A DNA stretch of 42,850 nt from Acidobacteriota bacterium (GCA_011526565.1 WYBL01000121.1:1-42850), one strand, 5' to 3'. Counted from the first letter of the stretch, positions 21,492-30,691 are shown. Notes: generated by a model from the sequence alone, not told the origin. Numbers and translations: made by a program.

Positions 21492-22846
21492 CGCAGGAGA
21501 CTCCAGGCCCAGGCCGCCAGTAGCCCGCCGATCGCGGTGTTGGTGGCGTTGAGCAGGTCGTTGTCCATCCAGCCGCGCTCTTCGGCGACGGTGCCGAGCA
21601 CGCTCTCGGCCAGCGAGCCGAGCAGCCCGGCGACGGCGGCGACCGCCGCGGCCGGCCAGCCGTAGAGCCCGCAGGCTGCGCCGACCAAGGCGACCAGCGC
21701 GCCTCCGGCCAGGCCGCCGAGGGTGCCCTCGAGGCTGACCGCGCCTTCGGTGCCGGGCGGCACCGGGCGCAGGGTGGTGATCAGGAACGTGCGCCGTCCG
21801 TAGGCCTTGCCCGTCTCCGACGAGCAGGTGTCGGCGGCGGCGGTGGCGACCGACGCGGCGTAGGCGACGGTCAGCGTCTCGCGCAGCCCGGGCGGCGCGG
21901 CGCCGGCGGCGACCGCGAGCAGCGCGGGCACCCCGCCGTTGGCCCAGGCGTTGCGCCAGCCGCGGGCGCCGCCCTTCTCCTGGGCGATGCCGCGGGCGGC
22001 CTTGATCCGGTAGCCCATCTTCGTCACCGCCGAGCCGACGACGAAGAACGCCATCATCACCGCGAAAGCGCGCAGCGACAGGCTGACCGTGATCAGGGTG
22101 CCGATCGCGATCGCCGACAGCGCACCGGCGACGTCGATCGAGCGGGCGCGCCACGCGGCGAACGCGACCAGCACGTTGACGCCGAGCCCCTGCGACAGCC
22201 GCGCGAAGAAGTCGGGGGCGCCCGTGATGCGGGCCGCCTCGGCCTCGGCGAGCAGCGGCAGCAGCAGCGCGCCGCACAGCGGGACCGTCAGGTTGTCGTC
22301 GAGCGTCGTCGGCAGCGACTCGACGAGCGCCAGCAGCAGCGCCAGCGGGATCGCGATGCCGGTCACGATCCGGGTGCCCCACAGCTCCGGCGGCAGGTGC
22401 AGCGTCCAGCCGATCAGGAACGTGGCGCCGAGGCTGCCGAAGACCACGAAGGCGACGAACCCCGCCCAGCCCTTGTTCGGGTTCCACGGCAGCCGCGGCC
22501 CGCCCCAGGCCTGGCCGACGATCGAGGCGAAGCCGTCGCCGAAGCCGAGCACCGCCCAGATCGCCGCCACCGCCCACAGCTCCTCGCGGAAGACCAGGAT
22601 CAGGCCCAGCACCGAGAGCGGGTAGAGCAGGATGCCCTTCGGGTAGCCGCGCCGGTGGTCGTCGCCGCGCCACATCGTGCGGCCGCCGATCCGCGGCAGC
22701 ACCTGCCAGTTGAAGAGGAAGGCGAAGGCGGCGCAGGCCGCGGCCTGCGGCCAGCTCAGCTCGCGCAGCAGAAACGCGAAGCCCGCGACCCCGACGTGGA
22801 CCAGCTTGCGGGCCAGTTCGCCGGCAGAGATCGAGCCGCTGACCAC
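21488..22846 (-). CDS. Fusion of a phytol/dolichol-kinase-like domain with a DUF92 (VTE6-like) phytyl-phosphate-kinase-like domain
   Basis: 452-residue polytopic membrane protein. The N-terminal half (about 1-215) looks like the CTP-dependent polyprenol/phytol kinase (VTE5/dolichol kinase) group: ARKLVHVGVAG, GFGDGFASIVG and NKGWAGFVAF. The C-terminal half (about 215-452) is DUF92, the family of phytyl-phosphate kinase VTE6: NGGVPALLA, YAASVATAAADTCSSETGKA, LRPVPPGTEGAVSLEGTLGG and MDNDLLNATNTAIGG. Together the two activities would turn an isoprenoid alcohol into its diphosphate, for the UbiA enzyme encoded next. The start is GTG 22846, one base after the upstream stop; the stop overlaps ubiA as ATGA. 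Domain calls rest on motifs; the activity is inference. Confidence 0.82.
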   Translation of the reverse strand: MVSGSISAGELARKLVHVGVAGFAFLLRELSWPQAAACAAFAFLFNWQVLPRIGGRTMWRGDDHRRGYPKGILLYPLSVLGLILVFREELWAVAAIWAVLGFGDGFASIVGQAWGGPRLPWNPNKGWAGFVAFVVFGSLGATFLIGWTLHLPPELWGTRIVTGIAIPLALLLALVESLPTTLDDNLTVPLCGALLLPLLAEAEAARITGAPDFFARLSQGLGVNVLVAFAAWRARSIDVAGALSAIAIGTLITVSLSLRAFAVMMAFFVVGSAVTKMGYRIKAARGIAQEKGGARGWRNAWANGGVPALLAVAAGAAPPGLRETLTVAYAASVATAAADTCSSETGKAYGRRTFLITTLRPVPPGTEGAVSLEGTLGGLAGGALVALVGAACGLYGWPAAAVAAVAGLLGSLAESVLGTVAEERGWMDNDLLNATNTAIGGLLAAWAWSLLR

Positions 22847-22847
22847 G

Positions 22848-23831
22848 TCAGGCGCCCTTGCGCTCGGCGAGCCAGCGCAGCGTCTCGCGCAGGCCCTGCT
22901 CCAGCGGCCGCGGCGCGTAGCCGAGCTCGGCGGTCGCCTTGTCCGAGGCGCAGGCCCAGTGCTCGCGGAACACGCCGACCTCGCGGTGGGTGAGCTGTGG
23001 CGGCAGGCCGGTGAGCTCGGCCCACAGCCACATCGCGAAGCCGACCGCCTCGGCCGCGGCGAACGGCAGGTGCCAGCGCGGCGCGGCGCGGCCCGAGAGC
23101 CGCTCGAGGGTCGCGAAGAAGCCGTTCATCGACACGTTTTCGCCGCACAGGAAGTAACGCTCGCCGCGGCGGCCCTTCTCGAGAGCGAGCGCGTGGCCCT
23201 CCGCGACGTCCTCGACGAAGGCGTAGCTCCACAGCCGGTCGCCGGGGCCCAGGATCGCCGGCACCTTGCCGGCGAAGTGGTCGAGGATCAGCTTGACCAC
23301 GATGTTGCCGTCGGTGACGTCGCCGGGACCGTAGACGACGCCCGGGTAGAGCATCACCACGTCGTCGCCCGCCGCCGCCGCGGCGCGGGCCTCGGCGTCC
23401 GCCAGCGCCTTGGTGCGCTCGTAGTCGTTGCGGTAGCCGCCGGGGTGGACGCGCGACTCGTCGGCGGGCTCGGGCCCGGTCGGCCCGATCGCGATGAACG
23501 ACGACGTGTAGACGAGCCGCGCGCCGGCGGCCTTCGCCGCCGCCAGCGCGTTGCGGAAGCCGCCGACGTTGACCGCGTCGAAGCGGCCGGGGTCGGGGTC
23601 CCACATCTTGACGAGCGCGGCCATGTGCAGCACCGCGTCGCAGCCTTCCGCGGCGCGTCGCAGCGAGTCGGCATCGGTGGTGTCGCCCGCGACCCACTCC
23701 ACGCCGTCGGGCAGGCCGGAGCGGTTCGAGGCGGGACGCGCGATCGCGCGCAGCGCGTGGCCGCGGCAGTGCAGCGCGTGGGCGACGCGCTTGCCGAGGA
23801 AGCCGGTGGCGCCGGTGAGCAGCAGCTTCAT
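22848..23831 (-). CDS. NAD(P)-dependent epimerase/dehydratase (extended SDR, dihydroflavonol-reductase-like)
   Basis: 327 residues. Extended short-chain dehydrogenase with the cofactor loop TGATGFLG at the N-terminus, a DTTDADSL turn, HMAALVKMW after the second strand, catalytic Tyr137 and Lys141 (YERTK) and LYPGVVYGPGD. Closest in style to the dihydroflavonol-4-reductase/HpnA branch, many members of which act on isoprenoid or lipid substrates. The substrate is not predictable. ATG at 23831 overlaps the upstream stop (ATGA). Being between a nucleotide-sugar reductase and the isoprenyl kinase fusion, it could act in either pathway. Confidence 0.85.
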   Translation of the reverse strand: MKLLLTGATGFLGKRVAHALHCRGHALRAIARPASNRSGLPDGVEWVAGDTTDADSLRRAAEGCDAVLHMAALVKMWDPDPGRFDAVNVGGFRNALAAAKAAGARLVYTSSFIAIGPTGPEPADESRVHPGGYRNDYERTKALADAEARAAAAAGDDVVMLYPGVVYGPGDVTDGNIVVKLILDHFAGKVPAILGPGDRLWSYAFVEDVAEGHALALEKGRRGERYFLCGENVSMNGFFATLERLSGRAAPRWHLPFAAAEAVGFAMWLWAELTGLPPQLTHREVGVFREHWACASDKATAELGYAPRPLEQGLRETLRWLAERKGA

Positions 23832-24793
23832 CGCGGCTCCCGCCGCTCGCGCAGCCGGACCCGCGCGTCGTCGAGCAGGTCGCCCAGCGTGCGGTCGAGC
23901 GGCAGCCGCGGCACCCAGCCCGTCGCGGCACGCAGCCGCGCGGGGTCACCGATCAGGCACGGCACGTCCGACGGGCGCAGCCGCTCGCGGTCGACCCGCA
24001 CCTCGACCTCGAGGCGGGACAGGCGCACCAGGCGGTCGAGCACCTCGCGCATCGCCACGCCGTGCCCGGAGCAGACGTTGAAGGTGCCGGTCGGCGCGCC
24101 GGGGGCCAGCAGCGCGAGGTAGGCGGCGGCGACGTCGCGCACGTCCGTGAAGTCGCGCACGGCCTCGAGGTTGCCGACCTCGATCACGCTCGGCCGCAGG
24201 CCCGCCTCGATCTCGGCGAGCTGGCGGGCCCACGAGCTCTCGGCGAAGGCCTCGCCGCGCCCCGGCCCGGTGTGCGGGAAGACACGGCACAGCGTGACCG
24301 CGAGGCCTGCGGCGGCGTGCTGCAGGGCGAGCAGGCCCTGCGCCGCCTTGGACACGGCGTACGGCGAGCGCGGGCGCAGCGGCTCGTCCTCGCGGATCGG
24401 CTGCCGCTCGGCCGGCACCGCGCCGTACTCCTCGGCGCTGCCGACGACGACCAGTCGGGCCCGCGGCGCCTCGGCCTGGATCGCCTCCAGCAGGTGGCTG
24501 GCGCCCAGCACGTTGGTGCGCAGCGTGGCGCCGGGGTCGCTCCAGCTCTGGTGCACGCTCGACTGGCCGGCGAGGTGCAGCACGGCGTCGGGCCGCGCCT
24601 CGGCGACCGCGGCGCGAACCGCCGCCGCGTCGTCGAGGTCGGCGATCAGCGCCCGGGCCCCCGGCGGCAGCCGCTCGGCCGTGCCGTGGGGCCGCGCCAG
24701 CCCGAGCAGGACCGCGTCCGGTCGGCTCGCGCGCCAGGCGTCGGCGACGTGGGCCCCGACGAAGCCGCCGAGCCCGGTGACCAGCAGCCGCAC
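23828..24793 (-). CDS. GDP-6-deoxy-D-mannose reductase-like SDR (Rmd/Gmd family)
   Basis: 321-residue extended SDR. It has GLGGFVG for cofactor binding, LHLAGQSSVHQSW, GSAEEYG and catalytic Tyr145-Lys149 in SPYAVSK. RVFPHTGPGR and VRDFTDVRDVAAAYLALL complete the pattern of GDP-mannose dehydratase/GDP-4-keto-6-deoxymannose reductase proteins. At this length and with HTGPG rather than the dehydratase hallmarks, the reductase (Rmd, giving GDP-rhamnose) fits best, supplying a deoxysugar for LPS or glycans. The neighbour LptD supports an envelope role. The start is GTG 24793 with GAAGG five bases upstream, right after the lptD stop; the open frame upstream is a shadow of lptD. Confidence 0.83.
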   Translation of the reverse strand: MRLLVTGLGGFVGAHVADAWRASRPDAVLLGLARPHGTAERLPPGARALIADLDDAAAVRAAVAEARPDAVLHLAGQSSVHQSWSDPGATLRTNVLGASHLLEAIQAEAPRARLVVVGSAEEYGAVPAERQPIREDEPLRPRSPYAVSKAAQGLLALQHAAAGLAVTLCRVFPHTGPGRGEAFAESSWARQLAEIEAGLRPSVIEVGNLEAVRDFTDVRDVAAAYLALLAPGAPTGTFNVCSGHGVAMREVLDRLVRLSRLEVEVRVDRERLRPSDVPCLIGDPARLRAATGWVPRLPLDRTLGDLLDDARVRLRERREPR

Positions 24794-24801
24794 GGGTGCC
24801 T

Positions 24802-27120
24802 TCAGGGACGCCAGGCGCCGGAGGCCGCGTTCTCCTCGCCCTGGAAGTTGCCCACCGAGCCGACGTTGGCGAGCTCGATCGAGAAGCGGATCTGGCGCTC
24901 CTGGCGCCGGTTGTAGTTGTACTGGACGACCTCGCCGATGAAGCCGCAGCACTGCACGTCGTAGCGAAGGCGGCCGCGCGAGGACAGGAACTTGTCCTGG
25001 CGCAGGTCGTAGTCGGCGCCGCCCTCGAGCGACAGTCGCCCGGGCAGCACCTCGAGCCGGGCGCTGCTGCGGATGGTGTCGGCCAGCGCCACGCGGTTCT
25101 CGATCTTGCGCGCCACCCGGTTGTAGCGGTACCAGGAGGTGTTGAGCAGGCCACGTGCGCCGCTCCATCGCAGCGAGGCCCCCAGCGAGCGGGTCTGCTT
25201 GAAGTTGACGTCGTACTCGTAGCTGAAGTCGGCCGACAGCGCCTGGGTGGGCCGCACCCGCAGCCGCGACTGCAGCGGCGAGTAGTGGGCCGGCTCGCCG
25301 CCGGGGCCGAAGAACGCGTTCAGGTAGTTGGAGTCGAACTCGTTCTGGCCCTCGCCGATCTTCACGTAGTAGGTCTGCTGGATGCGCCAGTTGAGCAGCT
25401 CCCACGTCGACGGCTTGCCACCGCCCGGGTCCGGCCGCTTGACGTAGACGCGGTTGACCAGCGCGTACTGGACCTGGTTGGTGCCCAGGAACTGGTAGTC
25501 GACCTCGTCGAACTTGGGAATCGCCTCGTACTGGTCGACGGGGGTGCGCACGATCCACAGGAACTCCGGGCCGATCGTGTGCTTCCACTTCTCGGAGTAG
25601 AAGTTGCCCGGCGTCTCGAACACCTTGTAGAACTGCGGGCCGCGCAGCTCCAGGCTGCCCTCGAGGAAGCGGCGGTCGAGGCCGGGCCCGGCCACGTCGC
25701 CGAACTCGTCGAGGGTCGCGCTGTAGCGGGTGTAACGCACGCTACCCCGCGGCGTCACCTGCAGGAACGGCAGCGAGAACGGGCGCGAGATCTCCGGCGC
25801 CACGTCGAAGCGGCTGAACGACTGCAGGAAGTCGCCCTCCCCGAACTGCAGCCGCTCGGCCCGCGCCTCGCCGCCGACCACGATCCCCGTCTTGCCGAGC
25901 TTGATCGGCGAGCGGCTGATGCGCAGCGACGGCAGGTGGCGGTTGGTGCGGGCGAAGTCCTCGCCGTAGTACGTGTCCAGCGTGTCGGCGAACGCCTGCA
26001 CGTTGGTTCCGCCGAACGACTTCTGCAGCGTCAGCGAGGCGCGCTCCGAGCGCGAGGAGACGTAGTTGAGCGCGTCCTGGTAGCTCTGCTGGAAGAAGAT
26101 GCTGCTGTAGCGCCGCGCGTTGAGGCTGGCCCGCACCCCGCCCGGCAGCATCTGCTGCGCGTTCCAGTCCACGTCCCACTCGGTGTCGCCGCCGCTCGGG
26201 GGCCGCAGCCCGTAGGTGCGCAGCGTGCCGCGGCTGGGCGAGTCCCCGATCCAGCGCAGCTCGTGGCCGACGCCGACCCCGAACTTGCTGTAGCGCTCGA
26301 CCAGCAGCGTCTGGTCGGCGCTGCGGCTCATCGCCCAGAAGAAGCCGGAAGCGAGCTGGAAGCCGCGGGCCGACGAGTAGCCGAAGCTGGGGAACAGGAT
26401 GCCCGTCGAGCGCTGGTCGCTCTCGATCGGGTAGGCGAAGTAGGGGAAGTACAGCGCGGGTACGCCGTACACCTTGAACAACACGTTCTTCGCCCGGATC
26501 TTGTCGTCGATGTCGAGCGTGGCCGACGAGGCCGTGAAGTTCCAGCGCGGGGTGGGCTGGGCGCAGGAGGTGAACTTGCCGCCCTGGATCCGGTAGGTGT
26601 CGGCGTCGACGCGCTCGATCCGCTTCGCCTCGATGAAGACGCCGGGCGTGACGTAGCCGGTGGCGTTCTCGAAGGTGCCGGTGTTGGCCTCGAGGTCGAG
26701 CGTCAGCGCGTCGCCTGCGAGGCGCTCCTCGCCGCGCACGAAGACCACGTTGCCCTTCGCCTCGATCGCGCGGCTCGAGGTGCCGTCGGGGCGCGGCACC
26801 TCGGTCATCTCCAGGTAGTCGGCCTGGATCCGCAGGTCGCCGGCCTGCAGGTCGACGAAGCCCTCGGCGACGAAGCGGCCGTCCGGGCGCGAGCCCTGGC
26901 GCTCGGCGCGGATGCGGACCTCGCCCGGCGCCAGCGGCGCTGGCGTCGGTGCAGGCGTCGGCGTGGCCTCGGGCGCCGGCGCGGACTCGGGCGCGGCGGC
27001 GGCCTCCGCCGGGGTCGCGGCGGGAGACGGCGACGCGGCGGGCTCGGGCGTCTGGGCGCCGGCTGCTGCGGCCGCGAGGCCGAGGCCGAGCGCCCAGGCG
27101 CGGCGGATGCTGGGGCTCAG
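24802..27120 (-). CDS. lptD: LPS-assembly outer-membrane protein LptD, with a CTG start codon
   Basis: About 772 residues. LptD inserts lipopolysaccharide into the outer leaflet with LptE. After a signal peptide (about 1-22, ending AAAAAGA) and a Pro/Ala-rich spacer come the OstA/jellyroll domain (about 65-230) and a large beta-barrel. The disulfide cysteines are present: TSCAQPTPRW in the N-terminal part and the adjacent pair Cys724-Cys725 (DVQCCGF) near the end. The tail SIELANVGSVGNF is the expected last strand. The frame has no ATG, GTG or TTG between the fabI stop and the signal peptide; CTG at 27120 overlaps the fabI TGA (CTGA) and gives a complete signal, so I infer a CTG start by coupled re-initiation. 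Confidence 0.88.
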   Translation of the reverse strand: MSPSIRRAWALGLGLAAAAAGAQTPEPAASPSPAATPAEAAAAPESAPAPEATPTPAPTPAPLAPGEVRIRAERQGSRPDGRFVAEGFVDLQAGDLRIQADYLEMTEVPRPDGTSSRAIEAKGNVVFVRGEERLAGDALTLDLEANTGTFENATGYVTPGVFIEAKRIERVDADTYRIQGGKFTSCAQPTPRWNFTASSATLDIDDKIRAKNVLFKVYGVPALYFPYFAYPIESDQRSTGILFPSFGYSSARGFQLASGFFWAMSRSADQTLLVERYSKFGVGVGHELRWIGDSPSRGTLRTYGLRPPSGGDTEWDVDWNAQQMLPGGVRASLNARRYSSIFFQQSYQDALNYVSSRSERASLTLQKSFGGTNVQAFADTLDTYYGEDFARTNRHLPSLRISRSPIKLGKTGIVVGGEARAERLQFGEGDFLQSFSRFDVAPEISRPFSLPFLQVTPRGSVRYTRYSATLDEFGDVAGPGLDRRFLEGSLELRGPQFYKVFETPGNFYSEKWKHTIGPEFLWIVRTPVDQYEAIPKFDEVDYQFLGTNQVQYALVNRVYVKRPDPGGGKPSTWELLNWRIQQTYYVKIGEGQNEFDSNYLNAFFGPGGEPAHYSPLQSRLRVRPTQALSADFSYEYDVNFKQTRSLGASLRWSGARGLLNTSWYRYNRVARKIENRVALADTIRSSARLEVLPGRLSLEGGADYDLRQDKFLSSRGRLRYDVQCCGFIGEVVQYNYNRRQERQIRFSIELANVGSVGNFQGEENAASGAWRP

Positions 27121-27896
27121 AGCGCGGCCATCCCCATGACGTGGAAGCCGCCGTCGACGTGGATCACCTCGCCGGTGACCCCGCGCGACAGCGGCGAGAC
27201 GAGGTAGAGCGCCGTGTCCCCGACCTCGGCCTGCTCGGTGTTCTTGCGCAGCGGGGCGTGGGTGCGGTGGTACTCGAGCATCTTCGACAGGCCGTGCACC
27301 CCGGAGGCCGCCAGCGTCTTGATCGGGCCCGCCGAGATGGCGTTGACGCGAATCCCCTTCGGCCCGAGGTCCGAGGCGAGGTAGCGCACCGACATCTCGA
27401 GCGCGGCCTTGGCCACGCCCATCACGTTGTAGTGCGGCACCACGCGCTCGCCCCCGAGGTAGGAGAGCGCGACCACCGAGCCGCCGCCCCGCTCCTGCAT
27501 CAGCGGCACCGTGCGCCGGCACAGCGCGGTCAGCGAGTAGGAGGAGATGTCCTGGGCGATGCGGTAGCCCTCGCGCGAGGTGTTGGCGAACTCGCCGTCG
27601 AGCTCCTCGCGCAGCGCGAAGGCGACCGAGTGGACGACGAAGTCGAGCCCCCCCCACTCCTTGCGCAGCGAATCGCCCAGCGCGTCGAGGTCCTCGTCGC
27701 GGGTCACGTCGCAGGGCAGCAGCAGCGGTCGATCGAGGTTCTGGGCCAGCTCCTCGACGTTTTCCCTGAGGCGGTCGCCCTGGTACGTGAGGGCGAGCTG
27801 CGCCCCCTCGCGGGCCACGGACTGGGCGATGCCCCAGGCGATCGAGCGCTTGTTGGCGACCCCCAGGATCAGGCCGCGCTTGCCTTCGAGCAGCAT
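27117..27896 (-). CDS. fabI: Enoyl-[acyl-carrier-protein] reductase (NADH) FabI
   Basis: 259-residue SDR catalysing the last reduction of fatty-acid elongation. The N-terminus LLEGKRGLILGVANKRSIAWG holds the NADH site typical of FabI. The catalytic residues are Tyr146, Tyr156 and Lys163, the same numbering as the E. coli enzyme (SYLGGE and YNVMGVAK). RVNAISAGPIKTLAASG and the C-terminal VIHVDGGFHVMGM are standard. ATG 27896 is the best start: AAGGAG lies 11 bases upstream; a GTG at 27908 is in frame but touches that ribosome binding site. First gene of an operon with lptD, tying fatty-acid supply to envelope assembly. Confidence 0.95.
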   Translation of the reverse strand: MLLEGKRGLILGVANKRSIAWGIAQSVAREGAQLALTYQGDRLRENVEELAQNLDRPLLLPCDVTRDEDLDALGDSLRKEWGGLDFVVHSVAFALREELDGEFANTSREGYRIAQDISSYSLTALCRRTVPLMQERGGGSVVALSYLGGERVVPHYNVMGVAKAALEMSVRYLASDLGPKGIRVNAISAGPIKTLAASGVHGLSKMLEYHRTHAPLRKNTEQAEVGDTALYLVSPLSRGVTGEVIHVDGGFHVMGMAAL

Positions 27897-27926
27897 GCTT
27901 CGTCGCACTCCTTGCTAGGAGCGGCG

Positions 27927-27932
27927 AGTCTA
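27927..27932 (-). promoter_or_regulatory. -10 box of the fabI-lptD operon
   Basis: TAGACT on the minus strand (27932-27927), preceded by TGC (extended -10 form), about 31 bases before the fabI ATG. The same hexamer serves the DUF309 gene. No clear -35 was found at 16-18 bases, so the extended -10 may compensate. Confidence 0.4.
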
Positions 27933-27943
27933 GCACCGGGGCG

Positions 27944-30682
27944 TCACTGGCCCCGCGCGCCCTTCAAGGTGAACGCGAAGACGGCGCCGGCGCCTTCGAC
28001 GCGGCGCAGCTCGAGGCTGCCGTCGTGGGCCTCGATCGCCAGCCGGCAGAAGGCCAGGCCGAGGCCCGTGCCGTGGCCGGGGCCGGCGGCGGCGAACTTC
28101 TGGAACAGCCGCGGACGCAGGTCGGCCGGGATGCCGGGGCCGGTGTCGCCCACCTCCACCTCGACCGCTGCGCCGTCGACGGGCCGCGCCGCGACCCACA
28201 CCCGGCCGCCCGCCGGGGTGAACTTGAGCGCGTTGCCGACCAGGTTCTGCAGCACGCGGGCGAACAGCTCGGCGTCGAGCACGGCGTGCAGCGGCTGCTC
28301 CGGCAGCCGCGACTCGAGCGCGATCCCGCGCCGCTCGGCGAGCGGGGCCTGCAGCTTGAGCGCAGCCGCCACCAGCGGCGCCACCTCGCACGCGCGCAGG
28401 TCGAGGGGCATCTGCCCCGCCTCCAGGCGGCCGACGTCGAGCAGGCCGTCGACCAGCTCGCGGATGCGGGTGCCGCCGCGCAGGGCCATCTCCACCAGCC
28501 GCGGGTCGACCGCCTCCCCCGCCGCCAGCTTGTCCTGCAGGAACCCGAGCGAGCCCAGCACGGTCGTCAGCGGGCTCTTGATGTCGTGAACCAGGGCGTG
28601 GGTCAGGTCGTCGCGCAGCCGCTCGGCCTGGCGCAGGCGCTGGTGCTGGCGCTGCAGGTCGGCGAACAGGAGGGCCTTGGCCAGCGCCAGGCCCAGCGCG
28701 CCGGCCAGCGACTCGGCCATCCGCACGTCGTCGTCGTCGAAGGCGGCCACCCGGTCGGACTCGAAGTTGAGCACGCCCAGCACGCGGTCGCCGTGGACCA
28801 CCGGCACCGCCAGCTCGGAGCGCGTCTCGCGCAACATCTCGACGTAGTCGGGGTCGGCCGAGACGTCGGCGACGCGCTGCACGCGGCCGCTGCGCAGCGC
28901 GCGGCCGACGATGCCGCGCTCGGCGTCGGGCCACTCGGTCTCGCCGTCCGGCGTGATCAGCACGAAGCCGGCCCCGTCTTCGGAGCGCAGGGCGACGCCC
29001 ACGGCGCGCCAGCCGGTGCGGTCCGCGATCAGGTCCGCTGCGCGGCGGGCGCCGGCGGCCGGCTCCTGCTCCTCGCTCATCGCCCGCAGCAGGTCGTAGA
29101 GCAGGGTCTGGCGCCGGGCCTGGCGGCGGCTGTCCTCGTACATCTGGGCGTTGCGCACGGCCAGCGCGATGGTCTCGGCGGCCGCCCGCACCAGCTCGAG
29201 CTGGCGCGGCGCGAAGTGACGCGGCGCGCGGTGGACGAGGGTCACCACGCCGGCGACGCGGCCGCCGCTGAGGATCGGCGCGGCCAGCGCCGAGCGCACG
29301 TCTTCGCCGGGCAGCACCACCCAGCGCGGGTCGCCGATCGTGTCCTCGAGCAGGGCCGCCTCGCGGCTGCGGGCGACGTGGCCGCCGAGCCCCTCGCGCA
29401 TCACCGGGTCCGCGAACTCGCGATCGTAGGCGGGCATCGCGTCCGCCCGCGAGACCACGACCTGGTCGAGGATGCGGCCCTCGGGCGAGAGCAGGATCAG
29501 GCTCGCGCTGTCGGCGCGGGTCAGCGCGGTCAGCGCGTCCAGCGCGTTCTGCAGCGTGCCCTGCAGCCCGGGCCGCTCGCTCACGGCGCGGGCCACGGTC
29601 AGCAGCGACTCCAGCAGCCAGCGCCGCTCGGCCAGCTCGGCCTCGGCCAGCCGCTCGCGGGTGGCGTCGGCGAAGACCAGCACCCGGCCCCGCTCGCGGC
29701 CGCGGGCGTCGCGCAGCGGCGAGACCCGCACGTCGTAGTGGCGGCGCCCGTCCGCGAGTTCGAGCTCGATCGCCTCGCGCGCCTCGCGGCCCTCGCGGCA
29801 GGCGGCGAGCAGCGACGGCCAGCGCGCGAGCAGCGGTTCCGCGTCGGCCCCGGCCGCGCGCTCGGGGTCGAGCCCGAGCAGCGCGCAGGCCGCGGGGTTG
29901 ACGTCGACGACGCGCCGCCGGAGGTCGACCGCGAGCATGCCGTCGCTCCAGCCCTCGATCAGCGCCTCGCGCGCGACCGGCGCCAGGTCCAGCAGCCGCC
30001 AGCGGAAGATCGCCCACGAGAAGGCGAGCCCGGACAGGGCGATCGCGACGTGGGTGAAGTCGCCGCGCAGCGGGCGCGGCCCGGTGATGTAGTAGACGTT
30101 GGAGATCCACGGCAGCGCGGTGCCGCACAGCAGGGCCAGCGCCTGGGCACGGAACGGGCGCGGCCCGCCGACGGCGTGCGGCAGCAGCAGCAGCGAGCCG
30201 GTGGCCAGGCAGAGGTACGAGTAGGCGATGTTGACCCAGTACCACGGCCCGGGGAGCGTGCGCAGGTCGAGCATGCCGCCCGCCGCGGGCTGGGCCACGG
30301 CGCGCAGGTAGAGCCCGGGGCCGATCCCGGCGACGTCGCAGGCGACGATCGCGACCGACACCGCCGGCAGCACGAACAGCAGGCGGCCCCAGGCCCGCGC
30401 GCGCTCCTCGCGGCCGGTGAACTGCAGGGCGAACAGCAGCCACGCCGGCGGCACGGCGAAGACGCCGGGGCTGCCCAGCAGCAGCCACAGCAGGCGGTGG
30501 TGGGCCTCGCTCTCGATCCGCTGCAGGAAGGCGGTCGCGGCCCACAGGCAGGCGGCGGCCATCAGCAGGGCGAAGGCCCCGGCGCCGGGAGCCGCGCTGC
30601 GCCGCCGCCACGCGTGCACCGACAGCACGACCGACACCGCAGCGGCGGCCAGCGACAGGCCCTGGAACAGGAGCGGGGACAC
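27944..30682 (-). CDS. 7TM sensor histidine kinase with PAS and two GAF domains
   Basis: About 912 residues. The N-terminus is a seven-helix membrane sensor of the histidine-kinase 7TM type (about 1-230), followed by PAS (243-350), GAF (360-515), a second GAF (525-672), HisKA with His699 in ALVHDIKSPLT, and a HATPase domain (about 795-905) with QNLVGNALKFTP, DTGPGIP and GTGLGLAFC. It has no adjacent cognate regulator other than the divergent phoB gene, whose upstream repeats it shares. The signal is unknown; a 7TM module usually senses a ligand in or near the membrane. I chose GTG 30682: it gives a normal N-terminus, and a -10 lies 9 bases upstream. The reading frame continues 22 codons further upstream, across the shared promoter. 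Confidence 0.88.
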   Translation of the reverse strand: MSPLLFQGLSLAAAAVSVVLSVHAWRRRSAAPGAGAFALLMAAACLWAATAFLQRIESEAHHRLLWLLLGSPGVFAVPPAWLLFALQFTGREERARAWGRLLFVLPAVSVAIVACDVAGIGPGLYLRAVAQPAAGGMLDLRTLPGPWYWVNIAYSYLCLATGSLLLLPHAVGGPRPFRAQALALLCGTALPWISNVYYITGPRPLRGDFTHVAIALSGLAFSWAIFRWRLLDLAPVAREALIEGWSDGMLAVDLRRRVVDVNPAACALLGLDPERAAGADAEPLLARWPSLLAACREGREAREAIELELADGRRHYDVRVSPLRDARGRERGRVLVFADATRERLAEAELAERRWLLESLLTVARAVSERPGLQGTLQNALDALTALTRADSASLILLSPEGRILDQVVVSRADAMPAYDREFADPVMREGLGGHVARSREAALLEDTIGDPRWVVLPGEDVRSALAAPILSGGRVAGVVTLVHRAPRHFAPRQLELVRAAAETIALAVRNAQMYEDSRRQARRQTLLYDLLRAMSEEQEPAAGARRAADLIADRTGWRAVGVALRSEDGAGFVLITPDGETEWPDAERGIVGRALRSGRVQRVADVSADPDYVEMLRETRSELAVPVVHGDRVLGVLNFESDRVAAFDDDDVRMAESLAGALGLALAKALLFADLQRQHQRLRQAERLRDDLTHALVHDIKSPLTTVLGSLGFLQDKLAAGEAVDPRLVEMALRGGTRIRELVDGLLDVGRLEAGQMPLDLRACEVAPLVAAALKLQAPLAERRGIALESRLPEQPLHAVLDAELFARVLQNLVGNALKFTPAGGRVWVAARPVDGAAVEVEVGDTGPGIPADLRPRLFQKFAAAGPGHGTGLGLAFCRLAIEAHDGSLELRRVEGAGAVFAFTLKGARGQ

Positions 30683-30691
30683 GGGTGGTGC

